Assembly: GCF_021390595.1 (NCBI RefSeq) | Contig: NZ_JAJEJR010000004.1 | Span: 62,001-126,000 of the forward strand | Direction: 5' to 3' | Length of the DNA: 64,000 nucleotides | From: Paraburkholderia sp. HP33-1 | GTDB taxonomy: Bacteria; Pseudomonadota; Gammaproteobacteria; Burkholderiales; Burkholderiaceae | Shown here: piece by piece, positions 28,114 to 37,128 of the stretch | Layout of the letters: each line of letters opens with the position of its first letter | Position numbering within the stretch: the stretch's first letter is position 1 | Made by a program: the position numbers and the translations under genes | The notes under the pieces: model-generated | What the model was told of the DNA's origin: nothing | Database searches by the model: none | Seen by the model: the letters and a program-made list of their open reading frames with translations, nothing else

Positions 28114-29336
28114 GACAACATGCGAACGGCCGGTTTAGAACGCTGATGATTCTGTTGTCCAGCGGTTCGTTAATTGCTGGTTGCGCCAACATCGACGTAA
28201 AGAAGGTTGACGGTGATCTATCTGCCGTGAAGGGGCAGCGATACTATCTCCCCAAACCAGCTATCCAAGTCGTGCCGCAAACGAATGGTACCGTGGCGGT
28301 TAGTATTCTCTATTTGCCCGACAAGTCACACAGCTACGCCATCGACGCGAAATCATGGTTAAGCGCGTACAGTTTGCAAGTCCTGTCAAACCCGGACGGG
28401 ACGCTCTCCGGCGTGTACTATCAAGGCGACACAACGGCGGTATCACAGCAGGCTGCAACTACAGCGGGGAGTTTGGCCACCCAGTCTGCAAATTTTTCGC
28501 TTGGCAAGGCTGAGGCGCAACAGTCCAATATCACTGCAGCACAGACGGCCGTGGACACTGCCCAGGCGGCCGCTGACGCTGCCAATGCTGCTTTGGCTAG
28601 CGACAAGAACTCTGTTGCCTCGAATCCAAACAGCGTCAGCTCTACAGCAATTGCGGCAGATGAGTCTGCTGCCGCGCAGGCGGCTGCCAAACTGGCGGTT
28701 GCCAAGCAGGTGTTACAACGGGCAAGTAGCCAAGTTCCGCTGCCCGGTAGCACAACTTTGACTCCAAGTGCCGTCGCGACCACAGATGCGGCTCCCACGC
28801 CCGACACAACATTCAGTGGTGGTACTTGGGCCGCGTCGACGTCGGTATCCCTGCCCAATCCCCACCCGGCGATGCTCTACGTACTGAATGATACGATCGA
28901 TCCAGCCACAAAAAAGGAAGCCGTTTCATTGAAATCGGCAGTCGCAGTGTTCGATGCGACCGGCAATCCGGTGGGCAAAGACGGCAATCTCATTTCCAGT
29001 CTTCCTGATTTTCCTGTCGCCTATAGTGGCCTTGGATCGCCCACGGTGATTGCACCGACCGATCCGTTTCCTGCCAAGGACCATCAAATCACTCTGCAGC
29101 TTAGCCGGGCCATTGTAGGTATTATCAACCCGCGAGTACTTACTGGCACACCGGAAAAAATCGTCACTCTTGCAACCGATCCGAAGGTAATGCAAGACTA
29201 TCAGACGCTGCAGATTGACACGACTGGTCTGAAAGCAGGTACTTATAAATTCGCATTTTCGGCGAATTATCGTCTAACCAACAATAAGGACAACACTCGT
29301 TTGGTAAACCTCAGTACAACATTCATCTTGCAATAG
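28110..29336 (+). CDS. Larger lipoprotein with alanine-rich coiled region
   Basis: 408 aa. Lipobox LIAG-C at about residue 25. Residues about 35-130 repeat the domain of the preceding lipoprotein (RYY...LPDKSH...GDTTAVS). Residues about 135-215 are very Ala/Gln/Ser-rich (QTAVDTAQAAADAANAALAS) and should form a long helix or coiled coil. The C-terminal third (from SSQVPLPGS) is beta-rich, ending LTNNKDNTRLVNLSTTFIL. No known family is apparent. It is followed after 12 bp by the protease gene. Confidence 0.8.
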   Translation: MRQHANGRFRTLMILLSSGSLIAGCANIDVKKVDGDLSAVKGQRYYLPKPAIQVVPQTNGTVAVSILYLPDKSHSYAIDAKSWLSAYSLQVLSNPDGTLSGVYYQGDTTAVSQQAATTAGSLATQSANFSLGKAEAQQSNITAAQTAVDTAQAAADAANAALASDKNSVASNPNSVSSTAIAADESAAAQAAAKLAVAKQVLQRASSQVPLPGSTTLTPSAVATTDAAPTPDTTFSGGTWAASTSVSLPNPHPAMLYVLNDTIDPATKKEAVSLKSAVAVFDATGNPVGKDGNLISSLPDFPVAYSGLGSPTVIAPTDPFPAKDHQITLQLSRAIVGIINPRVLTGTPEKIVTLATDPKVMQDYQTLQIDTTGLKAGTYKFAFSANYRLTNNKDNTRLVNLSTTFILQ

Positions 29337-29348
29337 TCGAGGTGATTC

Positions 29349-30791
29349 TTGATCACGATCTTTCCCGCAGATGTGAATCTTACGCCTGATCTGCCACATG
29401 TATCTGGGTTGGATTATCAGGGGGTTCCGATTGAGACTTACTTCAGCCAGTCTGCACCCGCTTTGCAGCTTAGCGTAGATTGGAGTTTTCGCAACCAGGC
29501 TTCATCCATTCTCGCGGACAGCGGTTTGGACATGGCGCACCTGGAGCAAGCTCTTGAGCTAATTCTCCCTCACGGTGCGGGAACCTCGGCCGGATTGTTG
29601 CTTTGTGATAGTCTCATAGACGATCCAGTACTGGGTCTCGATCCTAACCAATACGGGTTCATGTTCGACCTAGAAGGCGATACAAACACAGAACTGCAAC
29701 CGCGAAGGGGTTGTGCAATTTTTTTATCGGCGATACAGGCGCGGTCGGGGGACTTAAGCCCAGCTGATATGCAAGAGTTTATTGCCTTCACGGCGATACA
29801 TGAACTTGGTCACCTCTTCAATCTGTGGCATTCGGCAGACAGTTCGTCCACTTTCATGACCCCGCACCCTGACCCGGAACAGATCCCGAGCCACGCGCTA
29901 GGAAATACTTTTGAAGAGATTCACGAGGATTATCTAAAGTTCGTCAATGATCCCTCTGAGAGTCAGTTCGTTCTACCAGGTGGATCGAACTTCGGAGATC
30001 GTATATCGGGCTTTCCGTCAGGCACAGACCCAGCCGACAGCCTAGAGAGCCCGGCGGATCGACTCAACTTGCAAATCCACGTTTCCCACGAGACATGCTA
30101 TTCCTGCGAGCCTATTGAACTGTTTGTCACTGCCAGTGTGGCGGACCCCGTACATCAGCTGGTGACATTGGACGAGTTCCACCCCAGTTACCCACGCTTT
30201 GAAATCTGGATTACGAATCCCGCTGGCGAGCGTCGACGGCATCGCCCGACTCATCTGTACTGTCGCCCCGGTCCTTCAATAGCGATCCGGCAAGCAGAAG
30301 CCATTCACCGCGAGATATGGCTAGGAGGCAGCTCGCGCGCACCAACCTTCCGAGCCCCTGGCATTTATGAACTTGAAGTATGGCTAAAAGGTGGTGCTGC
30401 TTCTGTAGCCACGTCTAACCGGGTTCAAGTGGAGGTGCTACCGGCCGAACCCCGAGATCGCAGGTGGCAGGAAATGAAAGGCTTGCTCGCAATACCTTCC
30501 TTGCGCAACACGCTGAGATATCGCCGGCTCACTTCGCGCTCAGCCTACGAGGCACTATCGCGAATGAACGAGGTTAGAGAAAATTCGGCAACAGGACGCG
30601 CGATCAACTATGCCTTGGGAGTGGCGCTTCAAAAGGCTGGCAAATCTTCACGCTCAAACGAACGTGCTCTTGCGCTTCAAAAGCAAGGCATCCTTTATCT
30701 TCAACAGGCGCTATTAGGTGAAACGCACGAAGGCCGTCGCGCACGTATCGATCGCATGGTGCGGGAGACAAAAAAAGGTAAGATCAAGTAG
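29349..30791 (+). CDS. Metzincin-like zinc metalloprotease
   Basis: 480 aa from a TTG at 29349 preceded by GAGGTGA. The motif HELGHLFNLWH at about residue 151 is an extended H-E-x2-H-x5-H zinc site, with Asn at the position where metzincins have Gly; a downstream TFMTPHPDP could be the Met-turn. There is no obvious signal peptide, so secretion would need another route. The C-terminal 200 residues look like an Ig-like/beta domain (HVSHETCYSCEPIELFV, GIYELEVWLKG) and then a charged helical tail. It is third in the operon with two lipoproteins. Confidence 0.75.
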   Translation: MITIFPADVNLTPDLPHVSGLDYQGVPIETYFSQSAPALQLSVDWSFRNQASSILADSGLDMAHLEQALELILPHGAGTSAGLLLCDSLIDDPVLGLDPNQYGFMFDLEGDTNTELQPRRGCAIFLSAIQARSGDLSPADMQEFIAFTAIHELGHLFNLWHSADSSSTFMTPHPDPEQIPSHALGNTFEEIHEDYLKFVNDPSESQFVLPGGSNFGDRISGFPSGTDPADSLESPADRLNLQIHVSHETCYSCEPIELFVTASVADPVHQLVTLDEFHPSYPRFEIWITNPAGERRRHRPTHLYCRPGPSIAIRQAEAIHREIWLGGSSRAPTFRAPGIYELEVWLKGGAASVATSNRVQVEVLPAEPRDRRWQEMKGLLAIPSLRNTLRYRRLTSRSAYEALSRMNEVRENSATGRAINYALGVALQKAGKSSRSNERALALQKQGILYLQQALLGETHEGRRARIDRMVRETKKGKIK

Positions 30792-31430
30792 GCCACGATG
30801 CGATAGTCGTGGACCGCCGGACGCTAAGCGTTCGCGCATCCAAAGCTTATGTTCGGATGAATAGACGCACTTGCGACTGCCTGCATACGGCCGATACGGT
30901 TGAAAGACTCTGCCCAGAGGTCCTCCATGACGTACCTGCCCATGGTAAGACGGGATGCTGTGGGCCATCCCAACTTCACGGGACGGCTCTCGCACCGCCC
31001 GATTAGCCTTTAGAGTGGCAGCACGACCAGCATATGGGTCGAAGCCCAAAAAGTGGGCCGCCAAATCCTCAACGTCGAAGAACATGAACTCGAGACCGAC
31101 CAGTCGTCCTGATTCGAGTCAGCGGTTCTGGACGCGCGGGGAACTCACGGGACAATGTGCGAACGTTCAGCAACCACTAGGTGATCGAGCGCTCCAGACA
31201 GCTAGCTGGGGTGAATCCCGTGCGGCACAAACCGTTCGAGCCATTTCTGCCCATAGCTCGCTTCGTGCTTTCTCCCAGTCGACCGCGCCGCATCTTTGCC
31301 GCCAAGCAAGATTGGCTTCGTTTGTTTCGCAGGCCTTGAGCTCGTTCTACCTCTTCGTTTGGTACCACGTCCATTCACGGTCGAGGACCAACTTCTCCGC
31401 GACCGTCAAACGCGCACCTACCGGCTTCCC
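30792..31430. other. Intergenic region, no gene seen
   Basis: No frame here has a recognisable family. The region ends at the relic of an IS3-type left end. Confidence 0.35.
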
Positions 31431-31820
31431 GGGAGGTGCAGACGAAAACTTGGACTACCTGGACGTAGTTCATGTACTCGTACGAAGACCGCGTTCGAGC
31501 GGTCCGGCTCTACATAAAATTAGGAAAGCGCATCGCGGCGACCATTCGTCAACTCGGATACCCGACGAAGAACTCTCTGAAGTCCTGGCATCAAGAATAC
31601 GAAAGATGTCATGATCTGCGGTCGGGCTATGTGCGTTCGAAGCCGAAGTACTCGCCTGAACAGAAGAAGGCGGCCGTTGAACACTATCTAAGCCATGACC
31701 GGTGTGCCGCTGAGACCATAAGGGCTTTGGGATACCCGGGGCGCGGAACGCTCGCGGCCTGGGTTGAAGAACTGCACCCCGGGACCGGGAAACGCGTTGT
31801 GGGTAGCATAGGCGAGATTA
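31431..31820 (+). pseudogene. IS3-family left end and truncated orfA
   Basis: From 31431 the DNA resembles the left end of the intact element at 54534 (GGGAGGTGCAGACGAAAAC then TTGGACTACCTGGA). The reading frame from ATG 31472 (MYSYEDRVRAVRLYIKLGKR) matches its OrfA for about 110 residues (IAATIRQLGYPTKNSLKSWH) and then diverges after RVVGS. The helix-turn-helix is present, but the leucine-zipper half and the whole of orfB are missing. Confidence 0.85.
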
Positions 31821-32391
31821 GCAAACAAGACACCTTACCGTTCCTGAGTGTGCGCTGTCGCGCATACGATTGAAACTACGCCCTTCGGCCGTCTTGAATT
31901 GTAAGCTACGTGTCCTAGAGTTCACCAGCACTTGCGGGAGAACAGAAATGAATATCGATTAATATTGTTAGTAATCCAATCGCGTATTGCGGATATTAAT
32001 TTCCTTCAATTGGTCCAGGATGGCTATGGCGAACTTTCGGCAACGCGATTGGGATTCCTCGTCCGGGTCATTTGTGAAATTGTTGTAGTCGACAAACGAG
32101 AGCGTCCGGTTTTGGGTAAGTGCATCCTGCCTAAATCCCCCCGTAAAATAGTGCGTCGCCGCTCGATGGCGAGCGAAGTCAGATCGGCAAGTCTGAAAGT
32201 GGCGTTGGAGTTTCAAGCAATTATTTCCTTAAAATTATCATCGGAGGAAATGTATAGCATTTGCATCCGGTGAGTCGCTATTGGAAGGATCATGCCCAAT
32301 GCAATAAGGATTGCTTACAATAATATTTAATAAGATGAATGCAATCAATCTAAAGCATTGTTTACCGACACATAACCAGGATCATCTCATC
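31821..32391. other. Intergenic, AT-rich
   Basis: No supported gene; the 113-codon plus-strand frame at 31932 lacks recognisable features. The AT-rich stretch before 32392 probably carries the promoter of the next gene. Confidence 0.4.
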
Positions 32392-33606
32392 ATGGCAATT
32401 GAAACGATTAAGCCTCTGATGTCACTGCCAGAGAACTTCAAGATCAACGAAGTGCTCCCGGAGCCCGTGGCAGGCCTCCCGAAGCCCGAACCCACGCTGG
32501 GGATCGCGCTGTCCCACTTCACGGGAACCTTCGCTGGCACAGGCTTCAATACCATATTCCGCCCTAACAGCGCAGCGCCGACCACGACCACCTTCACCAA
32601 TCCGGTCACCCCAGCACCGCCGACGCCCCCCAGCGAGAACGTGCTCGAACTCAATTTGACGCAGGAAACGCTTACGTTTGCGTCGTCGCTGGGCACCGTA
32701 CCCAATCGCGGACTGGAAGCGCAGAACGACATCGTCCTCAATGGCGTTCCTTATGCGCAAGCCATCAACGACGTGACCAACCCGGCTACCGGCCGCGGCG
32801 ACGGCAAGGCGACCGCGATCCACTTCGAACCTGGCCTCTGGATGCGCGTGCCCACGACCGAAACCACTCCCAAGCTCGGAGCCTCCCTGGTGCGCATGGG
32901 ATCGATCCCGCATGGCACCACCATCAATGCGCAAGGTCTGGAACCGAAGGCGGCGGCAAATGGACCGCCCACCATCCCGCCGGTGAACATTACCCCGTTC
33001 GTCATCAATTCCAGCCCGCCGCACTTCATACCGTTCATCAGCCAGACGGCGACCAACAAGAACACTCCGCGCATACCGCAGGACTTGACGACCTTCATCG
33101 CGGCAGGCACGATTACCCAAGAAATCCTGAACGACCCCAACCAGGTCCTGCGCAACGCAATCGCTGGCCAGACCATCACCAGCACCATCACCTTCACCGT
33201 TTCCACGACGCCGCCGCCACCGGAATTCGGCGGCGGGGCCGGCAACATCGCGTTCCTCGAGGGCGACGTCAACACCACCAATCCGAATGCCGACGCCGTC
33301 CGCATGACCGCCACGTTCTGGATCGAAACCGTGGAACATAAGATTGTGGTTCCGCCGTTCAAGCCCGGCGAGCCGGCGCTGAAAATACCCGCCACGCCAG
33401 CCAAACCCGGCCTGCCGGCCCCAGTCTTCGACGTATTGCCGCCGCGCGAACTGCTCGAGCCGACCACCATCACGGTAACCTCGACCCAGATCCAGTATTC
33501 GCAAGTGGTATTCCTCAACTTCGGCGGTCTGACGTGGCCGCACGTGTCGGTCGCGACGCTGGTGCCAGGCCATACGCAGACGGTGCCGCATTCGGCTTGG
33601 GGATGA
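32392..33606 (+). CDS. Large proline-rich protein of the 'heme-binding protein' type
   Basis: 404 aa from ATG 32392 (AGGA 12 nt upstream; longer frames upstream look non-coding). Sequence features: an N-terminal LSHFTGTFAGTGFNTIFRP, a low-complexity PTTTTFTNPVTPAPPTPP, IHFEPGLWMRVP, VRMGSIPHGTTINAQG, and a C-terminal proline-rich segment ending HTQTVPHSAWG. Proteins with this layout are often labelled heme-binding without direct proof. No signal peptide is seen. It is monocistronic and convergent with the small-gene array. GC and codon usage look more Burkholderia-like than the AT-rich flank. Confidence 0.6.
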   Translation: MAIETIKPLMSLPENFKINEVLPEPVAGLPKPEPTLGIALSHFTGTFAGTGFNTIFRPNSAAPTTTTFTNPVTPAPPTPPSENVLELNLTQETLTFASSLGTVPNRGLEAQNDIVLNGVPYAQAINDVTNPATGRGDGKATAIHFEPGLWMRVPTTETTPKLGASLVRMGSIPHGTTINAQGLEPKAAANGPPTIPPVNITPFVINSSPPHFIPFISQTATNKNTPRIPQDLTTFIAAGTITQEILNDPNQVLRNAIAGQTITSTITFTVSTTPPPPEFGGGAGNIAFLEGDVNTTNPNADAVRMTATFWIETVEHKIVVPPFKPGEPALKIPATPAKPGLPAPVFDVLPPRELLEPTTITVTSTQIQYSQVVFLNFGGLTWPHVSVATLVPGHTQTVPHSAWG

Positions 33607-33708
33607 TCTGACACAGGAATAGATGGACTGCCGGCAGTCAGTCCATTCAACGCCCAAGCACGGCCCTTTGGCGCCGTTCGGGTAATGTTGTCCGTCTTGG
33701 CAGCGGTC

Positions 33709-33912
33709 TCAATCACCCTCCAAGGTGCTTCCGGCTGCTGCCAAAGTGCCCAAGGTTCCCGCCGTCTCACCCATCAACAAGTAGGCTATGGGAGCCTTGG
33801 CCTTACCGGGCGTCCGGTAGAAAAACGACGACGCAACACCTAGCTCTTCGAGTTCCTTTCGGAGCTTGCCAACATTCTCCGCAACACGGCGGCTACGCCC
33901 TTCGTTCGTCAT
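33709..33912 (-). CDS. Small helical hypothetical protein, last gene of the array
   Basis: 67 aa from ATG 33912 (AGGGGA upstream). Charged N-terminal helix (RRVAENVGKLRKELEELGV) and a weakly hydrophobic C-terminus (YLLMGETAGTLGTLAAAGS). Family unknown. It follows the 142-aa membrane protein by 39 bp. Confidence 0.5.
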   Translation of the reverse strand: MTNEGRSRRVAENVGKLRKELEELGVASSFFYRTPGKAKAPIAYLLMGETAGTLGTLAAAGSTLEGD

Positions 33913-33951
33913 CACTTTGTATTCCCCTGTCCGCCGTGGCGGGCGCCGCGC

Positions 33952-34380
33952 TCAACGATTTACGACGTATACCGGCTTTGCTGTCATAAGCATCAAGAAG
34001 TAGCATACGAGGCCAATCGCCATCAGCGGCAGCCAGACCCAGGCAAGTAGGGAAAACAGGCCCAGCGAGACTACGGAGCCTGCGATGCCATACAGCGGAT
34101 CAGTCCGTTTTACGTTATCAACCACCAGCCACGCAGCGATCAAGGCACCGACGAGCATTAGCACCATCCCGTTCAAAGTGTCGCCATGAGACTGCTGCGC
34201 CGAGTGTCGCCACATCTGACCGACGGCGTACACCCCGATTGCGGCTGCGGTGATGTAAAACGCTCGCTTGGTAAAAAACACATGGCCAAATTTCGATGCG
34301 CAACGGTTGTTGAAATTTGTGATACCGACAAGAAATGCAACTAGCACAGTGGCCACTAATATCAATTTGATTACCAGCAT
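33952..34380 (-). CDS. Small polytopic membrane protein
   Basis: 142 aa with about four membrane helices: IKLILVATVLVAFLVG, FYITAAAIGVYAVG, GMVLMLVGALIAAWLVV and LFSLLAWVWLPLMAIGLVCY. Family unknown. Its upstream junction carries GGCCGGATGCCGG, a palindromic element that recurs upstream of the gene at 39840-40259. Confidence 0.65.
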   Translation of the reverse strand: MLVIKLILVATVLVAFLVGITNFNNRCASKFGHVFFTKRAFYITAAAIGVYAVGQMWRHSAQQSHGDTLNGMVLMLVGALIAAWLVVDNVKRTDPLYGIAGSVVSLGLFSLLAWVWLPLMAIGLVCYFLMLMTAKPVYVVNR

Positions 34381-34547
34381 TTTGAAGCCCGTAGTTGCAG
34401 TTTATTTTCCGGCATCCGGCCGGTGCGGGGCGCGATGACGCCTGTTTTCCTAACCCTTTTCATTAGAGCAGCCACGCTTCACGCAAGGGCGTCGGCTACG
34501 CTCCATGTTGGAATCCGCCGTCATCGAAAGCACCAGGTATTTGTCCG

Positions 34548-35153
34548 TCACGTTCGCATTCCGGCCGTTTTAGTCTCGTGCTCCGTCAAGCTCGGCAGCG
34601 CAACGGCTCGCATGATTGCGTCACCCAAAGTGAGAATGAGGTGCATGTTGTCTTGGACTGGTTTTAGGTCAGTGCCCGCAGCTCGGCTACTCTCAAGCAT
34701 GGCGCGATGATCCAATGCGGCGAAGTAGGCCCTGTTAAAAGCGTTTCGAACGTCAGGTTCCAAGTACAGCGCATTGTCGTCCCACCATGTCTGACATTCA
34801 ACTGCTACATGGCCAATATTCTTATTGTCAATGTTGGCGATCAGCTTCCGCCAGCGAGAGAAAGCTTCTTGATGCGCCTGCAAACGGCGATCGACCGCTG
34901 CAAACCGTAACTCGTGTGTTGCCTTTAATTGCTCGATCAGCACTGCGTTTTGATGAGATATCGAGGCCAGCCGCGCCGCATTCTGGGTTTTTATATCTTC
35001 GACAGTGCGGGTGAGCTTCGCGATATCTTGCGCCGTGGCGCGGTTTTTACCCTTTTCCTGCATGTAGCTGACCAGATATCCGCATACCACGACCAGTAGC
35101 GTGACGATCGGCGACACCACTGTCAGCCAATCGGTGCGATGGAAGGAACTCAT
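34548..35153 (-). CDS. Single-pass membrane protein with cytoplasmic coiled coil
   Basis: 201 aa from ATG 35153. One N-terminal membrane helix (WLTVVSPIVTLLVVVCGYLV) is followed by a long helical region (DIAKLTRTVEDIKTQNAARL, ATHELRFAAVDRRLQAHQEA) and a C-terminal helical domain. The start is placed where the junction motif GAAAACAGGAAAAGG ends; it begins 25 nt after the preceding stop. Family unknown; similar small proteins occur in phage-defence and plasmid islands. Confidence 0.65.
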   Translation of the reverse strand: MSSFHRTDWLTVVSPIVTLLVVVCGYLVSYMQEKGKNRATAQDIAKLTRTVEDIKTQNAARLASISHQNAVLIEQLKATHELRFAAVDRRLQAHQEAFSRWRKLIANIDNKNIGHVAVECQTWWDDNALYLEPDVRNAFNRAYFAALDHRAMLESSRAAGTDLKPVQDNMHLILTLGDAIMRAVALPSLTEHETKTAGMRT

Positions 35154-35178
35154 GTCTCTCGCGCCTTTTCCTGTTTTC

Positions 35179-36009
35179 CTAGGTCTCCCAGCGAGGCTGC
35201 GCCGCACTAGCGCTACGCGGCGCCGGCGGTACTCGTAGGGCCTGCGTACCCGCGGCCGGCGCCGCTTTCGGCGGTGATTTCTTAGCCGCAGTTGTTTTTG
35301 CCGCGGCCTTTTTGGCCGGAGGTTTCTTTGCCGGAGCGTTCTTAGCGGCAACCTTTTTCGCCGCACCCTTCGACGCTGCCTTGTTCGTTGGCAATTTCCT
35401 CATCGCTGCATTCGCCCTTCGAGCGGGCCGGACTTTCAGCAACTTCGAGAAGTGATACAAAATACTTTGCCTAAGTGTCTCCGAAACGGCCCCCGCTACG
35501 TTCCACACTATTGGGGTCCCACCGAGCAGACAGAAATACACGAATATCTGGTGGCCCGACAGATCGCGCAGACTAACGAGCGCACCGATACCGCCCGCCA
35601 TACTCGCAAGCTTCCCGATCGATGCTCCTGAAATAGGAGACCGCATCACGGGGATCGATGTGTTGGTCAGAAGTGCGGCATATTCAGGAATCACGTGTGT
35701 ACCGTGACACCTTTCCAGTGATGCGACTGTTGGTCGGGTACGTGACCGCACGACTCCTCTTGCATCGATCGACGACCGCAGGAAGCCCTCTAGAATGAGG
35801 CCGACGTCGCGCTTATCGATGCTCGAAACCGCCATGCGCTCGCTTCGCCCCTTTTTCAGATCAACCACGACGTCACGGACTGCCTTCCGAAACTCCTCCG
35901 GCCGATGATAGCCAGGGAGTGTCAATATCTCGAAACTGGGCAGCTCTGCAATCGAGGCTGAAATGTTTGTAACGAAGAGTTGCTGCACTGACAGGTCATT
36001 CTGGTCCAT
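35179..36009 (-). CDS. Membrane-associated protein with histone-H1-like Lys/Ala tail
   Basis: 276 aa. The N-terminal part (about 1-120) is a soluble alpha/beta domain (FEILTLPGYHRPEEFRKAVR); about 130-180 is hydrophobic (IGKLASMAGGIGALVSL, HQIFVYFCLLGG). The last 80 residues are a strongly basic, repetitive tail (AAKKVAAKNAPAKKPPAKK) like histone H1 or the tails of HU-type proteins of Burkholderiales. The combination of a hydrophobic core and a DNA-binding-like tail is unusual. Function unknown. Confidence 0.65.
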   Translation of the reverse strand: MDQNDLSVQQLFVTNISASIAELPSFEILTLPGYHRPEEFRKAVRDVVVDLKKGRSERMAVSSIDKRDVGLILEGFLRSSIDARGVVRSRTRPTVASLERCHGTHVIPEYAALLTNTSIPVMRSPISGASIGKLASMAGGIGALVSLRDLSGHQIFVYFCLLGGTPIVWNVAGAVSETLRQSILYHFSKLLKVRPARRANAAMRKLPTNKAASKGAAKKVAAKNAPAKKPPAKKAAAKTTAAKKSPPKAAPAAGTQALRVPPAPRSASAAQPRWET

Positions 36010-36112
36010 TTTTATAGTCCTTGTCTTGCTCGCGCGAGCTCTCTTACTTCCTGTTAGCGAAACACCAAAACAGTCAGGACAAGCGTCATGGGAGACGCTA
36101 TTTCGGCTAGTC

Positions 36113-36211
36113 TCAGGGCTTTTCCCACTGTCTTGTAGCCATCAAATAGCACCCTACTACAACCAAGACCAGAAAGCCGACCGCAGCAATTTATCGAGTA
36201 TCGGGATTCAC
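36113..36211 (-). pseudogene. Tiny single-helix membrane ORF interrupted by TAA
   Basis: From GTG 36211 the frame reads MNPDTR, then a TAA, then IAAVGFLVLVVVGCYLMATR and QWEKP before TGA. The second part is an excellent membrane helix in the same frame as the start, so one codon (AAA, CAA or GAA) has become TAA. It lies in the junction between the 213-aa and 276-aa genes, with the motif GGAAAATGGGGTAAAGC just before the GTG. Confidence 0.4.
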
Positions 36212-36247
36212 GCTTTACCCCATTTTCCGATGCGTAGTAAACGTGTC

Positions 36248-36889
36248 TTAGACGATCTGAGAGGAAGGTGAAAATTGATTCAGGACTCGGACGATCTCCA
36301 CTCCGACCTTCTGGCGACCTGTCTCAATCTGAATCTGGATATCTGTGGCGACCGTTGCGACTTTGGCGTGATCTTGGAGAATGATCGTCGGATTGCGACG
36401 CAAAGTCTCCAAATACTCCTTCATCGTGCGCACCGCGCCCTTGATGAGCGTTACGCCTTCCACTGCGCCCACCGTCCCTAGCTCGAGCATTGGAATCTGC
36501 TGGAGGACATCAAAAGCATCTTGAAAGGCGAGCGCGTCGTAGTCCGCGACGTAACGCTCAGCCATATGACGATCAAGAAGCGCAATAACCGCATCGCCCA
36601 CAAGGGTGACGGCGTGCTCAGTAATCCCTCGAACGGCAGCAAGCTTACTCGAACGCCGCATGACGTCCTGCTGATTCGCCTCGCGTCGCTGGCTTGAGGC
36701 GATACTGACAGCATAGAAGATCGCGCCGATGGAGCCAAAGGCTTGAACCCAGCCCGCGTAGTCTGCGCTTGTGGAAGGGCGATGGAAAATGAAGGCGGCG
36801 ACCAGCGTTCCAACGAGAAGGACGAACCAGAACCTCTTTACCCTCGCGAGGGTGATCTTGCTAGACAACAGGCCAATCGATTGATCCAT
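36248..36889 (-). CDS. Two-helix membrane protein with cytoplasmic helical domain
   Basis: 213 aa; ATG 36889 has a strong GGAGG 6 nt upstream. Two N-terminal membrane helices (RFWFVLLVGTLVAAFIF, WVQAFGSIGAIFYAVSIASS) are followed by about 150 residues of soluble helices (SSKLAAVRGITEHAVTLVGD). The layout resembles 2-TM proteins of prophages and defence islands. Family unknown. Confidence 0.65.
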   Translation of the reverse strand: MDQSIGLLSSKITLARVKRFWFVLLVGTLVAAFIFHRPSTSADYAGWVQAFGSIGAIFYAVSIASSQRREANQQDVMRRSSKLAAVRGITEHAVTLVGDAVIALLDRHMAERYVADYDALAFQDAFDVLQQIPMLELGTVGAVEGVTLIKGAVRTMKEYLETLRRNPTIILQDHAKVATVATDIQIQIETGRQKVGVEIVRVLNQFSPSSQIV

Positions 36890-37020
36890 CTTGCCTCCTT
36901 AGTTTCCGTCGCTCACGCGTCGTTTTCTCCGTCGCTCAGCCTGTCGAAGCGACCCATCGTTTGTCTGTTACGTTCGAGCTCGAGATAGCATTCAGAGAAC
37001 GCCGACGACCGCGGCACCAA

Positions 37021-37092
37021 TCAGCACAGAACGAGAAATGCCGTTACAAACGCAGTCCACAAGGAGCCCTTGGTTTCGTCATTCAACATCAT
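37021..37092 (-). CDS. Possible 23-residue membrane peptide (or frameshifted larger one)
   Basis: From the ATGATG at 37092/37089 the frame encodes MMLNDETKGSLWTAFVTAFL then VLC and stops at TGA. Shifting by 2 nt at the end gives LIGAAVVGVL, which would complete a full membrane helix, so this may be a damaged small membrane protein. The junction motif GAGGAAAACGCG lies immediately upstream. Confidence 0.35.
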   Translation of the reverse strand: MMLNDETKGSLWTAFVTAFLVLC

Positions 37093-37128
37093 AAGATGAT
37101 CGCGTTTTCCTCTCTGTACCTCGTCACG

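Noticed and set aside
31932..32273. 113-codon plus-strand frame
   Set aside because: No recognisable motif, no ribosome-binding site and composition like the AT-rich intergenic DNA around it.
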